Assembly (NCBI RefSeq): GCF_016097555.1
Contig: NC_054712.1
Location: forward strand, 41,639,562-41,703,561
DNA: 64,000 nt
Direction: 5' to 3'
From: Gigantopelta aegis
Lineage: Eukaryota > Mollusca > Gastropoda > Neomphalida > Peltospiridae
Within the stretch, counting starts at the first letter, position 1; each line of letters starts with the position of its first letter. The notes under the pieces were generated by a model, which was not told the origin of the DNA, ran no database searches, and was given only the letters and a program-made list of their open reading frames with translations. Positions 21,739 through 32,836 of the stretch are shown in pieces. Position numbers and translations under genes: made by a program.

Positions 21739-24700
21739 CTACAAGAGAAAGAAGAACACAAAGCCATCAGTGATAATGAAAACTAGAATTATGATGATGG
21801 TAAGGATAATGATTTATGATGCAGACTTCGCTGTTTGAGGGAAGCTGTCATACTGGCTCCCCATCACTCCCCCGGGACTAAAGTCGATGACAGTCACTTT
21901 TCGCACCCTTGTTTTGGCTTCGTACACAATAAATATAGCATATCTTACCGTAATTACACTTGAAATCCATATTCCGTAAAAGGTACAATTTTTTAATCAC
22001 AAGACTTTGTTCAAACACATTCAGGTGCATTAGTAATGTTAAAATTTTTTTTTTTAAATTCAATAGCAATTTTGCATTGGAATTTTTCCAATATTGTTAA
22101 AAAGGAAACATCGTGTACCCAGTTTATGGTGATTATAAGGAGGTGCAAAGTGACGTTACAGGAATACTGACGTCATTTAAATTCAAAATTAGCTATATTA
22201 TTACAATTCTACTCCACATTAAAATAAAAACTAGTCTACTAACCTTGACCCCTGTCAAATTCTTATAGCAAGCAGACAATGCTGTTTACAGGTCGGTATT
22301 TTTTTTTTCTTCATAATCCTGGACAAAATATTAATTTTAAGTTTTAAAAAGTACCTTTTGTCAAATATATCATATCAGAAAATTACCGTTGGATATGTTT
22401 TATTTATTGTGTACGAAGCCAAAACAAGGGTCCAAAAAGTGACTGTCGTCGAACTTAAAGTCCGACCCAAACTGTTAACAACTACAATAAATTGCTCTCC
22501 TACATGTACCTTTATTTCTCATTAGATTTTACCCACAAGATACCCAGACAGAAATCTTGAAAAAAACATTACAATTACACAGATTCACATACCAGATGAT
22601 AACTGTCACCAATATCGACTTCTCTGGGATCGCATAGGGCAAAAAGCATGTAATTTTGTGCTGGTTGCCATTTTGCCTTTTTATGGAATACTCTCCATGA
22701 GGGGTGAAAGGATATGACTTAATCATCTTGTAAGGAAAGGAAAGGAAATATTTTATTTAACGACACACTCAACACATTTTATTTACGGTTATATGGTGTT
22801 GGGCATATGGTCAAGGACTACACAGATATTGAGGGAGGAAACAAGGTACTCTTTCTGATTAGCAGCAAGAGATCGTTTATATGCACCATCCCATAGGCAG
22901 AATAGCACATACCACAGCCTTTGAATTACCAGTCGTGGTGCACTGGCTGGAGAGAGAAATAGCCTAATGGGCCCACCGACTGGGACCGATCTCAAACCGA
23001 CCGCACATTAAGCGAGTGCTTTGCCACTGGGCTATGTCCCGTCCCTGTCTTGTAGGATGACTATTGTCATTTGCTTTGTTATTCATCTATAACACATCAA
23101 TCCTCTGTTATTGACATTTTCAATACTAATACTTGGTGACAGTCATCATCAATAAAATAAACAAGTTTTGTCATCTCTATCTGAACACAAAATGTCACTG
23201 GCATTCATGTACAGTACCGAAATTTAACAATTTAAAGAGTTTATAATCAAAAATCTACTTTGAAATAATCTAGTCGAGTCAGGATTATGTCATTATTATA
23301 TATGTAGTCCCCGACACCACTAGAGTACATTGATTTATTAATCATCAGCTACTGGATGTCAAATACATGATCATTTGGACACTCAGAGAGGAAACCCACT
23401 AAATGTTTTCATTAGTAGCAAGGAATCTTTTATATGTACCATCCCACAGAGGATAAGACATACCACTGCTTTTGATATACCAGTCGTGGTGCACTGGCTG
23501 GGACGAGAAATAGCCTAACTGACGGGGATCGATCCTAGACCGACCACTGGGCTACGTCTCACCCCTATAGTCTTAGAGAGGCAACATGCTACATTTTCCA
23601 TTAGTAGCAAGGAATCTTTTATATGTACAATCCCACAGACAGCATAGCACATACCACAGCCTTTGATATACTAGTTGTGATGCACTGGTTGGAATGAGAA
23701 ATAGCCCAATGGGCCCACCAAGTGTGCGCTTTACCACTTGTCTCCATCCCGCCTAGCTGTCATGTATGAAATACAAGCCTTTCCCCAGGATATTTTTAAA
23801 GGCACTTAAGAATTCAGTGTCAGTTTAACGCATATATACAAGTATCTGTTCTCAATCAAGCCAAATTAAGACAGGTGTGTTAGTAGTCAAACCTGTCAAT
23901 GTTTAGTCGAGAGAAAGCTGATGTTTGTTGAAAAAGCATGAGCAGAGGTGCAGGAATGGATAATTATTTCACTAACCTGCCGGACCAAAATCAACTAAAA
24001 TGTACTAGCCTGCCAGTATTTCTACTAGTTCGCCAGCCTATAGAACAATATATTATTGTTTAACAATATTATAATGTACACTGGTCTTCACTTCAAACGA
24101 TAGATATATATATATATTTGACAAAAACAATATTAAGGACACTTAGTGATCAACATCACATGGCAAATAAAATCAAGTCCTAAACCTTGATTGACAAAAA
24201 AATAAATTTTGAAATAGCAATCGACCGTTGTCAAAGGAAAGGGTGTTGAGGGTCTTGCACCTAATTAGGTATTAAGGACATGTTTCATCTATTAGAGTTG
24301 TGGATACCAGTGTACTGTTATGTTTCATCTATTAGAGTTGTGGATACCCGTGTACTGTTATGTTTCATCTATTACAGTTGTGGATACCAGTGTACCGTTA
24401 TGTTTCATCTATTAGAGTTGTGGATACCCATGTAATGTTATGTTTCATCTATTAGAGTTGTGGATACCCGTGTACTGTTATGTTTCATCTATTAGAGTTG
24501 TGGATACCCGTGTACTGTTATTTTTCATCTATTAGAGTTGTGGATACCTGTGTTATGTTTCATCTATTAGATTTGTGGATACCCATGTACTGTTATGTTT
24601 CATCTATTAGAGTTGTGGATACCAGTGTACTGTTATGTTTCAAAAGTTGTTACAACCAACAACTAATTGTCATCCACGTCCAATTAACGCTAAGCGGCAA

Positions 24701-24959
24701 TTGATTTAAGATGCTTACACCTCCCCAACATGCTTACACGCCATATGCCTCTGGGAAAAGCCTGGATGGAATTGTAGGATAAAGCAAAATAACAGTGATA
24801 TCATAGCTAAGAGCACACTTCAAAACTTTAGTTTCAAGCAATTTAAATGACCTACACAACATGTAGCTTTGTTAGAAAATAACAGATGGGTAGGAATTCC
24901 TTTTAAAATGAAGAAGCTTGTGCTACGTTAAACTGACAGGGCAGGTGACAAAGGATATA

Positions 24960-25010
<51 letters not shown>

Positions 25011-28000
25011 ACAATTGTATCTTGAGAATCCCACCCTGGTGACCCTGGTGTTACCAGAATACATGATATCAAGCACTGAATTATGTTACGCTTTCATGTA
25101 CCTACTTGCTTTTAGGTGCAGCTGGCGTGGGACCAGTGTTTGGCTGAAAAAGAAAGAAATTTGTTTATTCATTATAAAAAACACTAAAATATTTTTTTAA
25201 AAACCCAAGACTTGTTACATTAATAAAAAAAAACATCCACCTAAAATAGTTGATCTGTTTTCCCCTGGATTGATCTGACTATCCCAACAGCTTTTAAAAC
25301 AAACATGTAACTGATACACCTTCAGGAGTGGGAGGGAGGAACCATATGCCAACACAATAAATCTAGACATAAACCATGTTGTGAATTACTCCCCCCTCTC
25401 CCCCAACTTCCCATACCATAACACAAAAAATCTAGACATAAACCATATTGTTAATTACAACCCCCCTCCTCACCGCTTCCCATAGCTTAATACAATAAAT
25501 CTAGAAATAAACAATGTTGTGAATTACTTCCCCTTAACGGCCCATGGCCCAACAATAAACCTAGACAAGCCATGATGTAAATACCTCCCTTCACATCTCA
25601 TAACGCAACAGCAGGGTTTGAACGTAATATAAATTGCTGCAGGTCATGAGTATCACCAACAGCACAAAAGTGCCGTCATTAGCTCCTCATTGATGGCAAA
25701 ATGTTTACGCCTGATGTACATTATCTGCCAGTATATAACATTAATACATTTAAAATATTTCTACAAAAAAAAAAAAACCACCTTTCAGTCTTATTTATTT
25801 GCTGCAAAGAAAAAAAGAAAGAAATGTTTTATTTAATGATGCACTCAACACATTTTATTTACGGTTATATGGCGTCAGACATATGGTTAAGGACCACACA
25901 GATTTTGAGAGGAAACCCGCTGTCGTCACTATATGGGCTACTCTTCCGATTAGCAGCAAGGGATCTTTTATTTGCGCTTCCCACAAACCATGGCCTTTGT
26001 TGAACCAGTTATTGATCACTGGTCGGTGCAAGTGGTTTACACCTACCCACTGACCCTTGCGGAGCACTCACTCAGGGTTTGGAGTCGGTATCTGGATTAA
26101 AAATTCCATGCCTCGACTGGGATCCGAACCCAGTACCTACCAGCCTGTAGACCGATGGCCTAACCATGACGCCACCGAGGCTGGGGCCCTATTTTCGAAG
26201 CCATCTTAGCACTACGAAATCGTAAAACCGTCGTAGGTTGTGACGTCACTACAGCGCACGCCATAGTGACGTCATAGCTTACGATGATTTCACGATTTCG
26301 TAGGCTAAGATAGCTTCGAAAATATGGGCCCTGGTTATTATTTGCTGCAAAAGTCAGTTTCAAAGATACATTGCTGTGGGCAGACTTTAAATTGCCGTCA
26401 GTGGGGCTTTTCAACCATGTCAATTTTGAGACAAATTCTCAAGTTTGAGCCCTGCAAAACCATGACGCATGTTGTAAAATACCTCCCCTCACTTAATAGT
26501 AGCCCAACATAATAAATCTAGGAACAAACCATGACAAAAGTTGTTAATTACCTCCCCTCATTTAATAGTGGCCCTACATAATAAATCTAGGAACAAACCA
26601 TGACGAAAGTTGTTAATTACCTCCCTCATTTAATAGTAGCCCTACATAATAAATCTTTATACAAACCTGTATATCTTCGTTCCTTTTTTCTGACTGAAAG
26701 AAACAAGAAAAATAGGAGTAACTTCATGTTACAGCAATCTCGACAAACTAAAACATAAAAAAAGACCACTCACTTTAGGTTTTTTCACAAACAATGAATG
26801 TAATTTAATTAATTTTAAAAATAAGAATTAAAAAATACTGATTTGCAATGGACATTATGGCCAATTCATATTTACAACAAACTCACAGTTGACTTTCCAA
26901 GAAAAATAAGAATTGTGGGAATACTGCTACAGAGAAATACATACTGTACAGAGTTTCATAACTCAGTCAAAAATGGGAGAATCGCTATGAAAGGCAAACT
27001 TGATCTGCTACTCTACAATGTACATGATAAAGCTAAACACACAATTTTAGTCCAATATCTGGAGGCATTGCAAATTTTTCAGGGTTTTATCACCTGTTTC
27101 TAAATCACCTACATGTATGTTTCTAGACACCGATAATGGGCACCATTCCCCACCATTCTACAGAGGCTATGTCGTTTTTCATTCCCACTTTTGGAGTAAA
27201 AAATTTCCAATCTGAATGTAAATCTCTTTCACTTGATAAACCTTCCTTCCCCAATAACATAATGCACGATAGATATATTTATCTGAATACACACAAGTAC
27301 ATGTATATACATATATACAGTATTACTTGTTTAATTCTAAATTGGTTTAATAAGATGTTTCTGAAATGAAACAAAGTTTCCAATGTTTATTAAAATGATG
27401 CTAAAATTCCCAATTTCATAGCCATGGGTGTCAAATCAAATTTTATAAATAAAATCCTGATTAAAAATAATAATTGAAGTCTGCAAAACTATATGTGGGA
27501 TGAACCAAAACAAACCCTAAAACCATTCAATTAAAATTTTTAATTTAATGAATTTAAAAAAAAAAATTACATTCATAGATGTACACTCATAGATGTAACT
27601 ATAAACCACTTTCATTGATCTAGAACTTAGTTTTAAAATTGAGCTAAATGCATAATTCAACACTGACACAGCGTCGTCAGAAAAGTGATCATACTCAAGG
27701 TTTGCTTTTTTACTTTGTAAAGGCAAGAAAAAAATGGGAAAGATAACATCTAAAACTTACGGCCTGTACTTCACCAACATAATAATCCTTCATCAATTCA
27801 CGAGCATCGGCAGAATGGCCTACATCTTCGAATGCTTCCGTCGCATCGCCACCTGTAGATACAAACACTGTTATAGCAGTGAGCAGACTATCACCAAATG
27901 AAGAAAGAAGGAAGGAAATGTCTTATTTAACGACACACTCAACACATTTTATTTATGGTTATATGGCGTCGGACATATGGTTAAGGACTACATATATATG

Positions 28001-31000
28001 GAGAGAGGAAACCCACTTTTGCCACTTTGTGGGCTACTCTTTTCGATTAGCAGCAAGGGATATTTTATATGCACCATCCCACAGACAGGATAACACATAC
28101 CACAGCCTTTGATATACCAGTCGTGGTGCACAGGTTGGATTGAGAAATAGCCCAATGGGCCCACAGACAGGGATCGATCCCAGACCGACCCTGCTTCAAG
28201 CGAATGTTTTACCATTTGGCTATGTCTCGTCCCTATATCACCAAATGAAGTATAAATTAATTAGGGTTTAAGATGCATGCCACAAATTAATAGAAATGTT
28301 CTATCTTGATCAAAAAAATCTGTAGCCAAATTCAAGTAATATTTAGCTAAAGATAATTATTTTTTAAAAATAGCTATACACATACAAACGGCATACAGTT
28401 TTCGAATTAACTTCTGGCGAACGTCACATTCCCTAATCAAATGAAGTCATCAATCACATCACATGAGTCGCATTTCATAAAGATAAAATGACAACATTCA
28501 GGAGTAATATTTTAGTAGTCTAACAGGTACATCCATAAAATATCATCAGACAATGTTTACCAAATTCCTTTTTGAGACCAGACCTGCACACTTCTACCCA
28601 CCTACCCGTTCATCAGACAATGTCTACACAAGACCTGCACACTTCTACCCACCTACCCATTCACCAGACAATGTCTACACAAGACCTTACACTTCTACCC
28701 ACCTACCCGTTCATCAGACAATGTCTACACAAGACCTGCACACTTCTACCCACTTACCGGTTTATCAGACAATGTCTACACAAGATCTTACGCTTCTACC
28801 TACCTACCCATTCATCAGACAATGTCTACACAAGATCTTACGCTTCTACCCACTTACCTGTTCATCAGACAATGTGTATACAAGATCTTACACTTCTACC
28901 CACCTACCTGTTCATCTGACAATGTCTACACAAGATCTTACACTTCTACCCACCTACCTGTTCATCAGACAATGTCTACACAAGATCTTACATTTCTACC
29001 CACCTGCTTGTTCTATCAAAACTTCTTCTCCTCCAGGATGCTGCAAAACAAAAACAAAAATACACAAATATAAAATAAAACATTCATTAGCGAAAAAAGA
29101 TTACGATAAATCCTTACAGGGAATTATCCAGCCATTCTAAAAATTCCAAATATAAATTTAATTATGTTTGTTGTAAGAAATAAAGTTAACAGTTGTGTAC
29201 TGTATTATTCAGTGGCCTGAAAAAATATCCCAAATTGATTTACTTGCCCTAATTTTCCCACTCCCTGCAAATATGGCTCCCTGGCAAAAAAAATCCTGGA
29301 TAAATCTCTGCCTTGAAGAGACATCTTCCTCGATCAGAGGCCACGTCTCAAAAAGAAAAAGATACACCACTTGTCATTTGTCTATCCAAACCAGGATTCA
29401 AACAATGTTAAAGGGACATTCCCGAGTTTGCTGCAATTTTTAAGATGCTATAGACTATCAAAGACTTTTTAACGATTGATGACTTTTTACCACCAAGCTT
29501 TATCCCGCCCCCTGTGCATGTGCAATTCATATCCTAAACTTGAGTCGCACACAAAACGTGCATATAGTGATAGTACTGTTGTCACGTGAGATAGAACAAT
29601 ACACCATGCTGCACGGAATCGTTCATTACATGTTTATAAAAAAAATAACAATAATAATAATAAAAAAACAAAAATAAGGACATGTGCGGACACATTATTT
29701 AAACATAATTTGGTGGTGGGGGAGGGAGGAAGGAGTTTTTTATTGAACGAAACACTCAGCATGAAACACTTTTCCACAGACAGGATAGTACATTCCACCG
29801 CCTTTGATAAACCAATTGTGGGACACTGGTTGGAACAGAAAAAAGCCCAGTGGTAGACATCTACTGAGCTGGATAGATCCTGCGACCGCATCACCTAGGC
29901 GAGGGCTTTTACCACCGAGCTTTATCCTGCCCCCTGGCCATTGGGTTTCACAAGTATATATTTTATTTTATCACAGAATGCTAAAACAACATTACCATCA
30001 GACCAATATAGGCATATATAAACTTAATATACAATTTTTTTTTAGATTAGTGCCCATCTTAATACATTTCAATTTTCAATACATGTGATAGACCACCCCA
30101 CCCACCCCCAACTCTTTTGAGATGTTCGTAAGGTTGACACGAAAGGCAAATGTTTAATATTTTTACAAGACACGGGGAAAATAAAACAAACTACAAATAA
30201 GAATAAATGAATAAAAAATTTGAGATATGAAAAAAAAACAGCGTTTTGAAATGCATGTTTTATGTAACATACATTGTATGTCGCTTAGCACGTGCAAGTC
30301 TCTACCTGCATGCTAATGTACTGTACTGACAAGCTGTCAATCAATATCATGCTACAAGTTCGTTATTGGATGGGCTGCTACAATTCATTATATTGGGGAA
30401 GCACCGTATACAGCATACAGTGTCGACTGACGTGACATCGGGCGAGATATCTCGCCTGCAGTACTCAGAAGGTTAAGTGAGATTGACAGGTCGACCTTAC
30501 CCCCTCCCTCCCCTCAAAGAAATTACGGTTGGCTAGTTTTTAGTAATTTGGATTGTATAAAATTTAAAAGAAAACTTATTTTGTAAATTATATTTATATG
30601 CACTAAGTTAAAGTTATTGAACACCCCTCGAAATATCGAGTGAGACCCGAGTCAGACCCATCCAATTACTTTAACTTAGTGCATATAAATATAATTTACA
30701 AAATAAGTTTTCTTTTAAATTTTATAAATATAATTTACAAAATAAGTTTTTGTCAAAGTCTGTTACAAATTCAAGAAATGTATTTTAAATGTTTAATCCC
30801 CTAAAATATAAATACCTGTCTCAAAATCGTTTCGGGACGTTTAGGTTAAGGTGGGACTAATTCAATACCAACAAAAACACATTCTTTTATTTCAGTGAGA
30901 AAACTTTAATTTAAAAAACAACACTTGTCCAACAAGTTGTCTCTGAACTCCGGGCCGAATTGTCTCGCGGTGGGCCGGGTTGTCTCAGAACTCTGGGCCG

Positions 31001-31347
31001 AGTTGTCTCGACGTGGGCCGAGTTGTCTGGGCCGAGTTGTCCTCCGGGCCGAGTTGTCTGGCATTCAGTCTAAAGGTTAATAATGAAATGGCCATGTGAC
31101 GTGTTTTGACAGTCGGTGTCTGTACAACAGCACGTACGCATCACTCGTTCGAAAAGTGGCACTCCAATAAAAAGCCCTTAGTCACGCCTACACAGAATGC
31201 ATCCCCAGGCGCCAGGCGCCTCCTTACCTCTTCCAGAAACTTGGCCACGTTGTAGACACTGTCGTGGATTACTAGCATCGGCTCCTTGCTTTCCTTCACA
31301 TCCTTCAGGCTAAATGTTTTCGTCTCCTTTGCTTTCGCCATGCTCAC
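21648..31347 (-). CDS. CYB5A: Cytochrome b5, complete five-exon gene (coding exons 31347-31228, 29040-29004, 27852-27761, 25143-25106, 21738-21648)
   Basis: Small haem protein that carries single electrons from NAD(P)H reductases to membrane enzymes such as fatty-acid desaturases. The five exons join in frame with canonical GT-AG borders to 125 residues. Residues 1-40 are the N-terminal part ([15 protein letters not shown]). [20 protein letters not shown] carries the first haem ligand His41. [11 protein letters not shown] carries the second, His65; the spacing of 24 is as in vertebrate b5. The linker [13 protein letters not shown] is followed by the C-terminal anchor ([20 protein letters not shown]), which predicts an ER tail-anchored form. 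The start is [10 protein letters not shown] at 31347; the Met two codons later is equally possible. The gene is intron-rich (9.7 kb), with SINEs, a minisatellite starting at exon 2's donor, and a 47-base poly(C) tract near exon 4. The symbol CYB5A versus CYB5B cannot be decided here. Confidence 0.93.
21874..22465. mobile_element. MITE with ~60-bp inverted ends in cytochrome b5 intron 4
   Basis: The left end (GATGACAGTCACTTTTCGCA, CCCTTGTTTTGGCTTCGTAC, ACAATAAATA) matches the reverse complement of the right end over ~60 bp. Outside this both ends carry a GGACT(TT)AAAGTCGA-like sequence. Part of the interior (GGAAACATCGTGTACCCAGT) recurs at 9419-9442. Non-coding. Confidence 0.75.
22731..23046 (-). 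mobile_element. Type-C SINE, tail 1, reverse
   Basis: Full-length reverse copy: AATATTTTATTTAACGACAC (tail) to CTATGTCCCGTCCC (head). Flanked by CTTGTAAGGA (22721-22730) and CTTGTAGGA (about 23049-23057), an ~10-bp target duplication. Confidence 0.85.
23305..23752 (-). mobile_element. Two adjacent type-C SINE copies, reverse, the first with tail 2
   Basis: 23305-23577 runs from tail 2 (CACCACTAGAGTACATTGAT) to the head (GGGCTACGTCTCACCCC). 23578-23752 is a second copy lacking the tail, ending TCCATCCCGCC. Confidence 0.75.
24281..24642. repeat. 40-bp minisatellite, about 9 units (cytochrome b5 intron 4)
   Basis: Unit: TGTTTCATCTATTAGAGTTG, then TGGATACCCGTGTACTGTTA. One unit is shortened near 24550-24560. 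Not similar to any exon in the window. Confidence 0.93.
24964..25010. repeat. Poly(C) tract, 47 bases
   Basis: Pure C run ending 95 bp from the donor side of cytochrome b5 exon 4. The gene is on the - strand, so its pre-mRNA would carry G47 shortly after that 5' splice site. Confidence 0.95.
25106..25143 (-). CDS. CYB5A: Cytochrome b5 exon 4 (Pro/Ala linker, 38 bp)
   Basis: Acceptor CTTTTTCAG before 25143; donor GTAGGT after 25106. Encodes [12 protein letters not shown] plus two bases of Asn, phase-matched to exons 3 and 5. Its short, low-conservation linker makes it less certain than the others, but the phases leave no other reading. Confidence 0.82.
25803..26183 (-). mobile_element. Type-A SINE, tail 1, reverse
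   Basis: From AAATGTTTTATTTAATGATG (tail) through AGCAAGGGATCTTTTATTTG to ACGCCACCGAGGCTGG (head). The palindromic MITE at 26184 directly abuts its head. Confidence 0.9.
26184..26331. mobile_element. 148-bp palindromic MITE with GGGCCC ends
   Basis: Arms pair over most of the length: GGGCCCTATTTTCGAAGC at the left and GCTTCGAAAATATGGGCCC at the right, with ACTACGAAATCGT against ACGATTTCGTAG. It has the same GGGCCC terminal style as 17680-17789. Confidence 0.75.
27761..27852 (-). CDS. CYB5A: Cytochrome b5 exon 3 (second haem ligand)
   Basis: Acceptor ATCTACAG precedes 27852; donor GTAAGT follows 27761. Encodes [18 protein letters not shown] (first Gly split with exon 2), then [14 protein letters not shown] type-C SINE inserted 36 bp upstream of the acceptor side. 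Confidence 0.93.
27904..28235 (-). mobile_element. Type-C SINE with perfect 15-bp target duplication
   Basis: TATCACCAAATGAAG flanks it at 27889-27903 and 28236-28250. Reverse copy from tail 1 (TGTCTTATTTAACGACACAC) to head (CTATGTCTCGTCCC). It lies in cytochrome b5 intron 2, 36 bp plus the duplication from the exon 3 boundary. Confidence 0.92.
28545..29003 (-). repeat. ~50-bp minisatellite that starts at the cytochrome b5 exon 2 donor
   Basis: About 8-9 units. On the gene strand each unit reads ATGAACAGGTAGGTGGGTAG, AAGTGTAAGATCTTGTGTAG, ACATTGTCTG. The exon 2 end and donor read GAACAAGCAGGTGGGTAGAA against GAACAGGTAGGTGGGTAGAA in the units (two substitutions in 20). The array therefore includes ten exon bases and repeats a donor-like site. 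The Thr/His/Pro-rich frames on the + strand are repeat artefacts. Confidence 0.93.
29004..29040 (-). CDS. CYB5A: Cytochrome b5 exon 2 (HPGG haem-ligand exon, 37 bp)
   Basis: A micro-exon encoding [12 protein letters not shown] plus one base of Gly. Acceptor TTTTGCAG lies at 29041-29048 and donor GTGGGT at 29003. The last ten exon bases (GAACAAGCAG) and the donor are the first unit of the minisatellite that fills 28545-29003. Confidence 0.92.
29408..29490. mobile_element. Left end of a TTAA MITE, truncated
   Basis: TTAAAGGGACATTCCCGAGT then TTGCTGCAATTTTTAAGATG, as in 62268-62658. It stops near 29490, where a short SINE-D head fragment (ACCACCAAGCTTTATCCCGC) begins. Confidence 0.65.
29735..29938 (-). 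mobile_element. SINE (type-D-like), reverse, diverged
   Basis: TTTTTTATTGAACGAAACAC (tail), ACAGACAGGATAGTACATTC (body) and ACCACCGAGCTTTATCCTGC (head). Confidence 0.6.
30556..30726. mobile_element. Palindromic MITE (58-bp arms, ~55-bp loop) in cytochrome b5 intron 1
   Basis: The arms TATAAAATTTAAAAGAAAAC...GCACTAAGTTAAAGT and their reverse complement are virtually perfect. After the right arm, 28 bases of it (ATAAATATAATTTACAAAAT...) are repeated once directly to about 30751. Confidence 0.8.
30945..31070. repeat. Short modules of GGGCCGAGTTGTCT
   Basis: Six or so imperfect modules with variable spacers. A related module, GGGCGAGTTGACC, is found at 2107-2155. Lies in cytochrome b5 intron 1. 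Confidence 0.7.
31228..31347 (-). CDS. CYB5A: Cytochrome b5 exon 1 (start codon, residues 1-40)
   Basis: ATG at 31345-31347. The exon ends ...AKFLEE and the donor GTAAGG follows at 31227 in phase 0. A 27-base poly(G) lies ~160 bp upstream of the start on the + strand. No TATA box is evident. Confidence 0.92.
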
Positions 31348-31508
31348 GGAACCTCAGCAGACATGCAATGAACAATCGTAGACTGGTGTCCCGAGCTTGA
31401 TAATTTTCAATAGAATAGTGTATTGGACCAAAACCGTCAGGTGATGCAAACCGTTAATCAGCTTGCGTCAGATGATGAGTAGATTTCTCAAACACTGGCG
31501 TAGGAAGC

Positions 31509-31535
31509 GGGGGGGGGGGGGGGGGGGGGGGGGGG
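31509..31535. repeat. Poly(G) tract, 27 bases
   Basis: Uninterrupted G run upstream of the cytochrome b5 start codon (C run on the gene strand). Confidence 0.95.
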
Positions 31536-31539
31536 ATAT

Positions 31540-32836
31540 TTTAAAAAAATATTTCTGCATGTATTTATATATATATGTGTGTGTGTGTGCCCCTCCCCTC
31601 CCCCCCACACTTTTTGCCACCTTTCTACGCACGTGGATTCTGTTAATAAAACAACACAGACATTTATATTACACACACACGTGCGCGCACGCTCACACAT
31701 TAAATAAAACAATTAAATAATAATAATAATTTTTAAAAATTCTAATAATTTATTTATATTATATATATGGATCATATAAAATGGCATGGCATACATTAGA
31801 CAACATAATAAGAACATAAAAAGCTTAGACAAATAACAAAATGTAATATCAAGATAACAAAATCAAATACCACAGAACGCACCAAATTCATTTTATAAAA
31901 TACAATATTTTTGGGATGGGTGTAAAGGTGGAGAGAGTTCAAAGGACGTTTGACTATAGAACATTTCTGACGTATTGTTGGGGAAAATAAAACTTTACGT
32001 GTTAACGGACAAATAGCCAATTTTGAACGCTATCGCAGTGACCGATCGCATACCAGTCAAAACTGCAAAGACCTATGGGAGATTTGTATTATTTAATATA
32101 ATTATTAATTTGTTTAATGCAAATTAAGATCATGGTCCCATAATTGCTCATTTTTATCAATATTATAAACATAACAGGAATAAAGTCCTATTTTATAAAC
32201 CAATCGAATGTCACAGATAAGGACCTGCCCACGTTATTAACCAATCAAACACGAGAATTACTGAAGTAGTAAAAGTCAAGGTCGTGAAGACCTACACGTT
32301 TTCCCTACTCAGATTCTGATACACATCATACAGCTACAGAACACAGGTATATTTCCATTCATTTAATTGTTGTATTTTAATCGGCAGCTAACTAGATTGT
32401 GTAAATATTTATTCATAGTAAATGCCATGCCATAAAGATTAATGTTTCATTAGAAAATTATGGAATGGGCTTCGTTTATTAACTGCTTATCTTAATGTTT
32501 ACATTATGATATCGTCCAAAACAGGCCCAATGATGGACAAGGTTAGTGAAATAGGGATTTATGTTTCGTCAGACACATATCGATTTTAATTCATGTATTT
32601 GAAATCGTTTTTATACGTTTATTTCTCAATGCCCTTAACAGTATCATGCACTAATATTTATATAAGTGTCTGATTCTCGGAACCGGCGTGACGTCACACG
32701 GCCTAGTTACCGATCATTCGGGTCTTTGGGGGTGAAGCAAAGCCTTAGTGATTACTGGTTTACATAGAATAAAGTTATCATATTAACTTTTTACATGCCT
32801 TACATATTGTCATTTATTTTCTGTAGCTAACACATA
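31540..32836. other. No gene seen
   Basis: CA/GT and TA tracts near 31570-31690, then AT-rich unique sequence. No exon was recognised. Confidence 0.45.

Larger units (their letters stand above)
25360..26660. repeat. Degenerate ~65-75-bp minisatellite, interrupted by a SINE and a MITE
   Basis: Units with AATAAATCTAGACATAAACC, ATGTTGTGAATTAC and a C-rich run occur at 25360-25620. Related units (AATAAATCTAGGAACAAACC, TTGTTAATTACCTCCC) occur at about 26455-26660. The two blocks are separated mainly by 25803-26331. Confidence 0.65.

Noticed and set aside
28553-29140. 195-codon Thr/His/Pro-rich frame on the + strand
   Set aside because: It follows the ~50-bp minisatellite and lies opposite cytochrome b5 exon 2.
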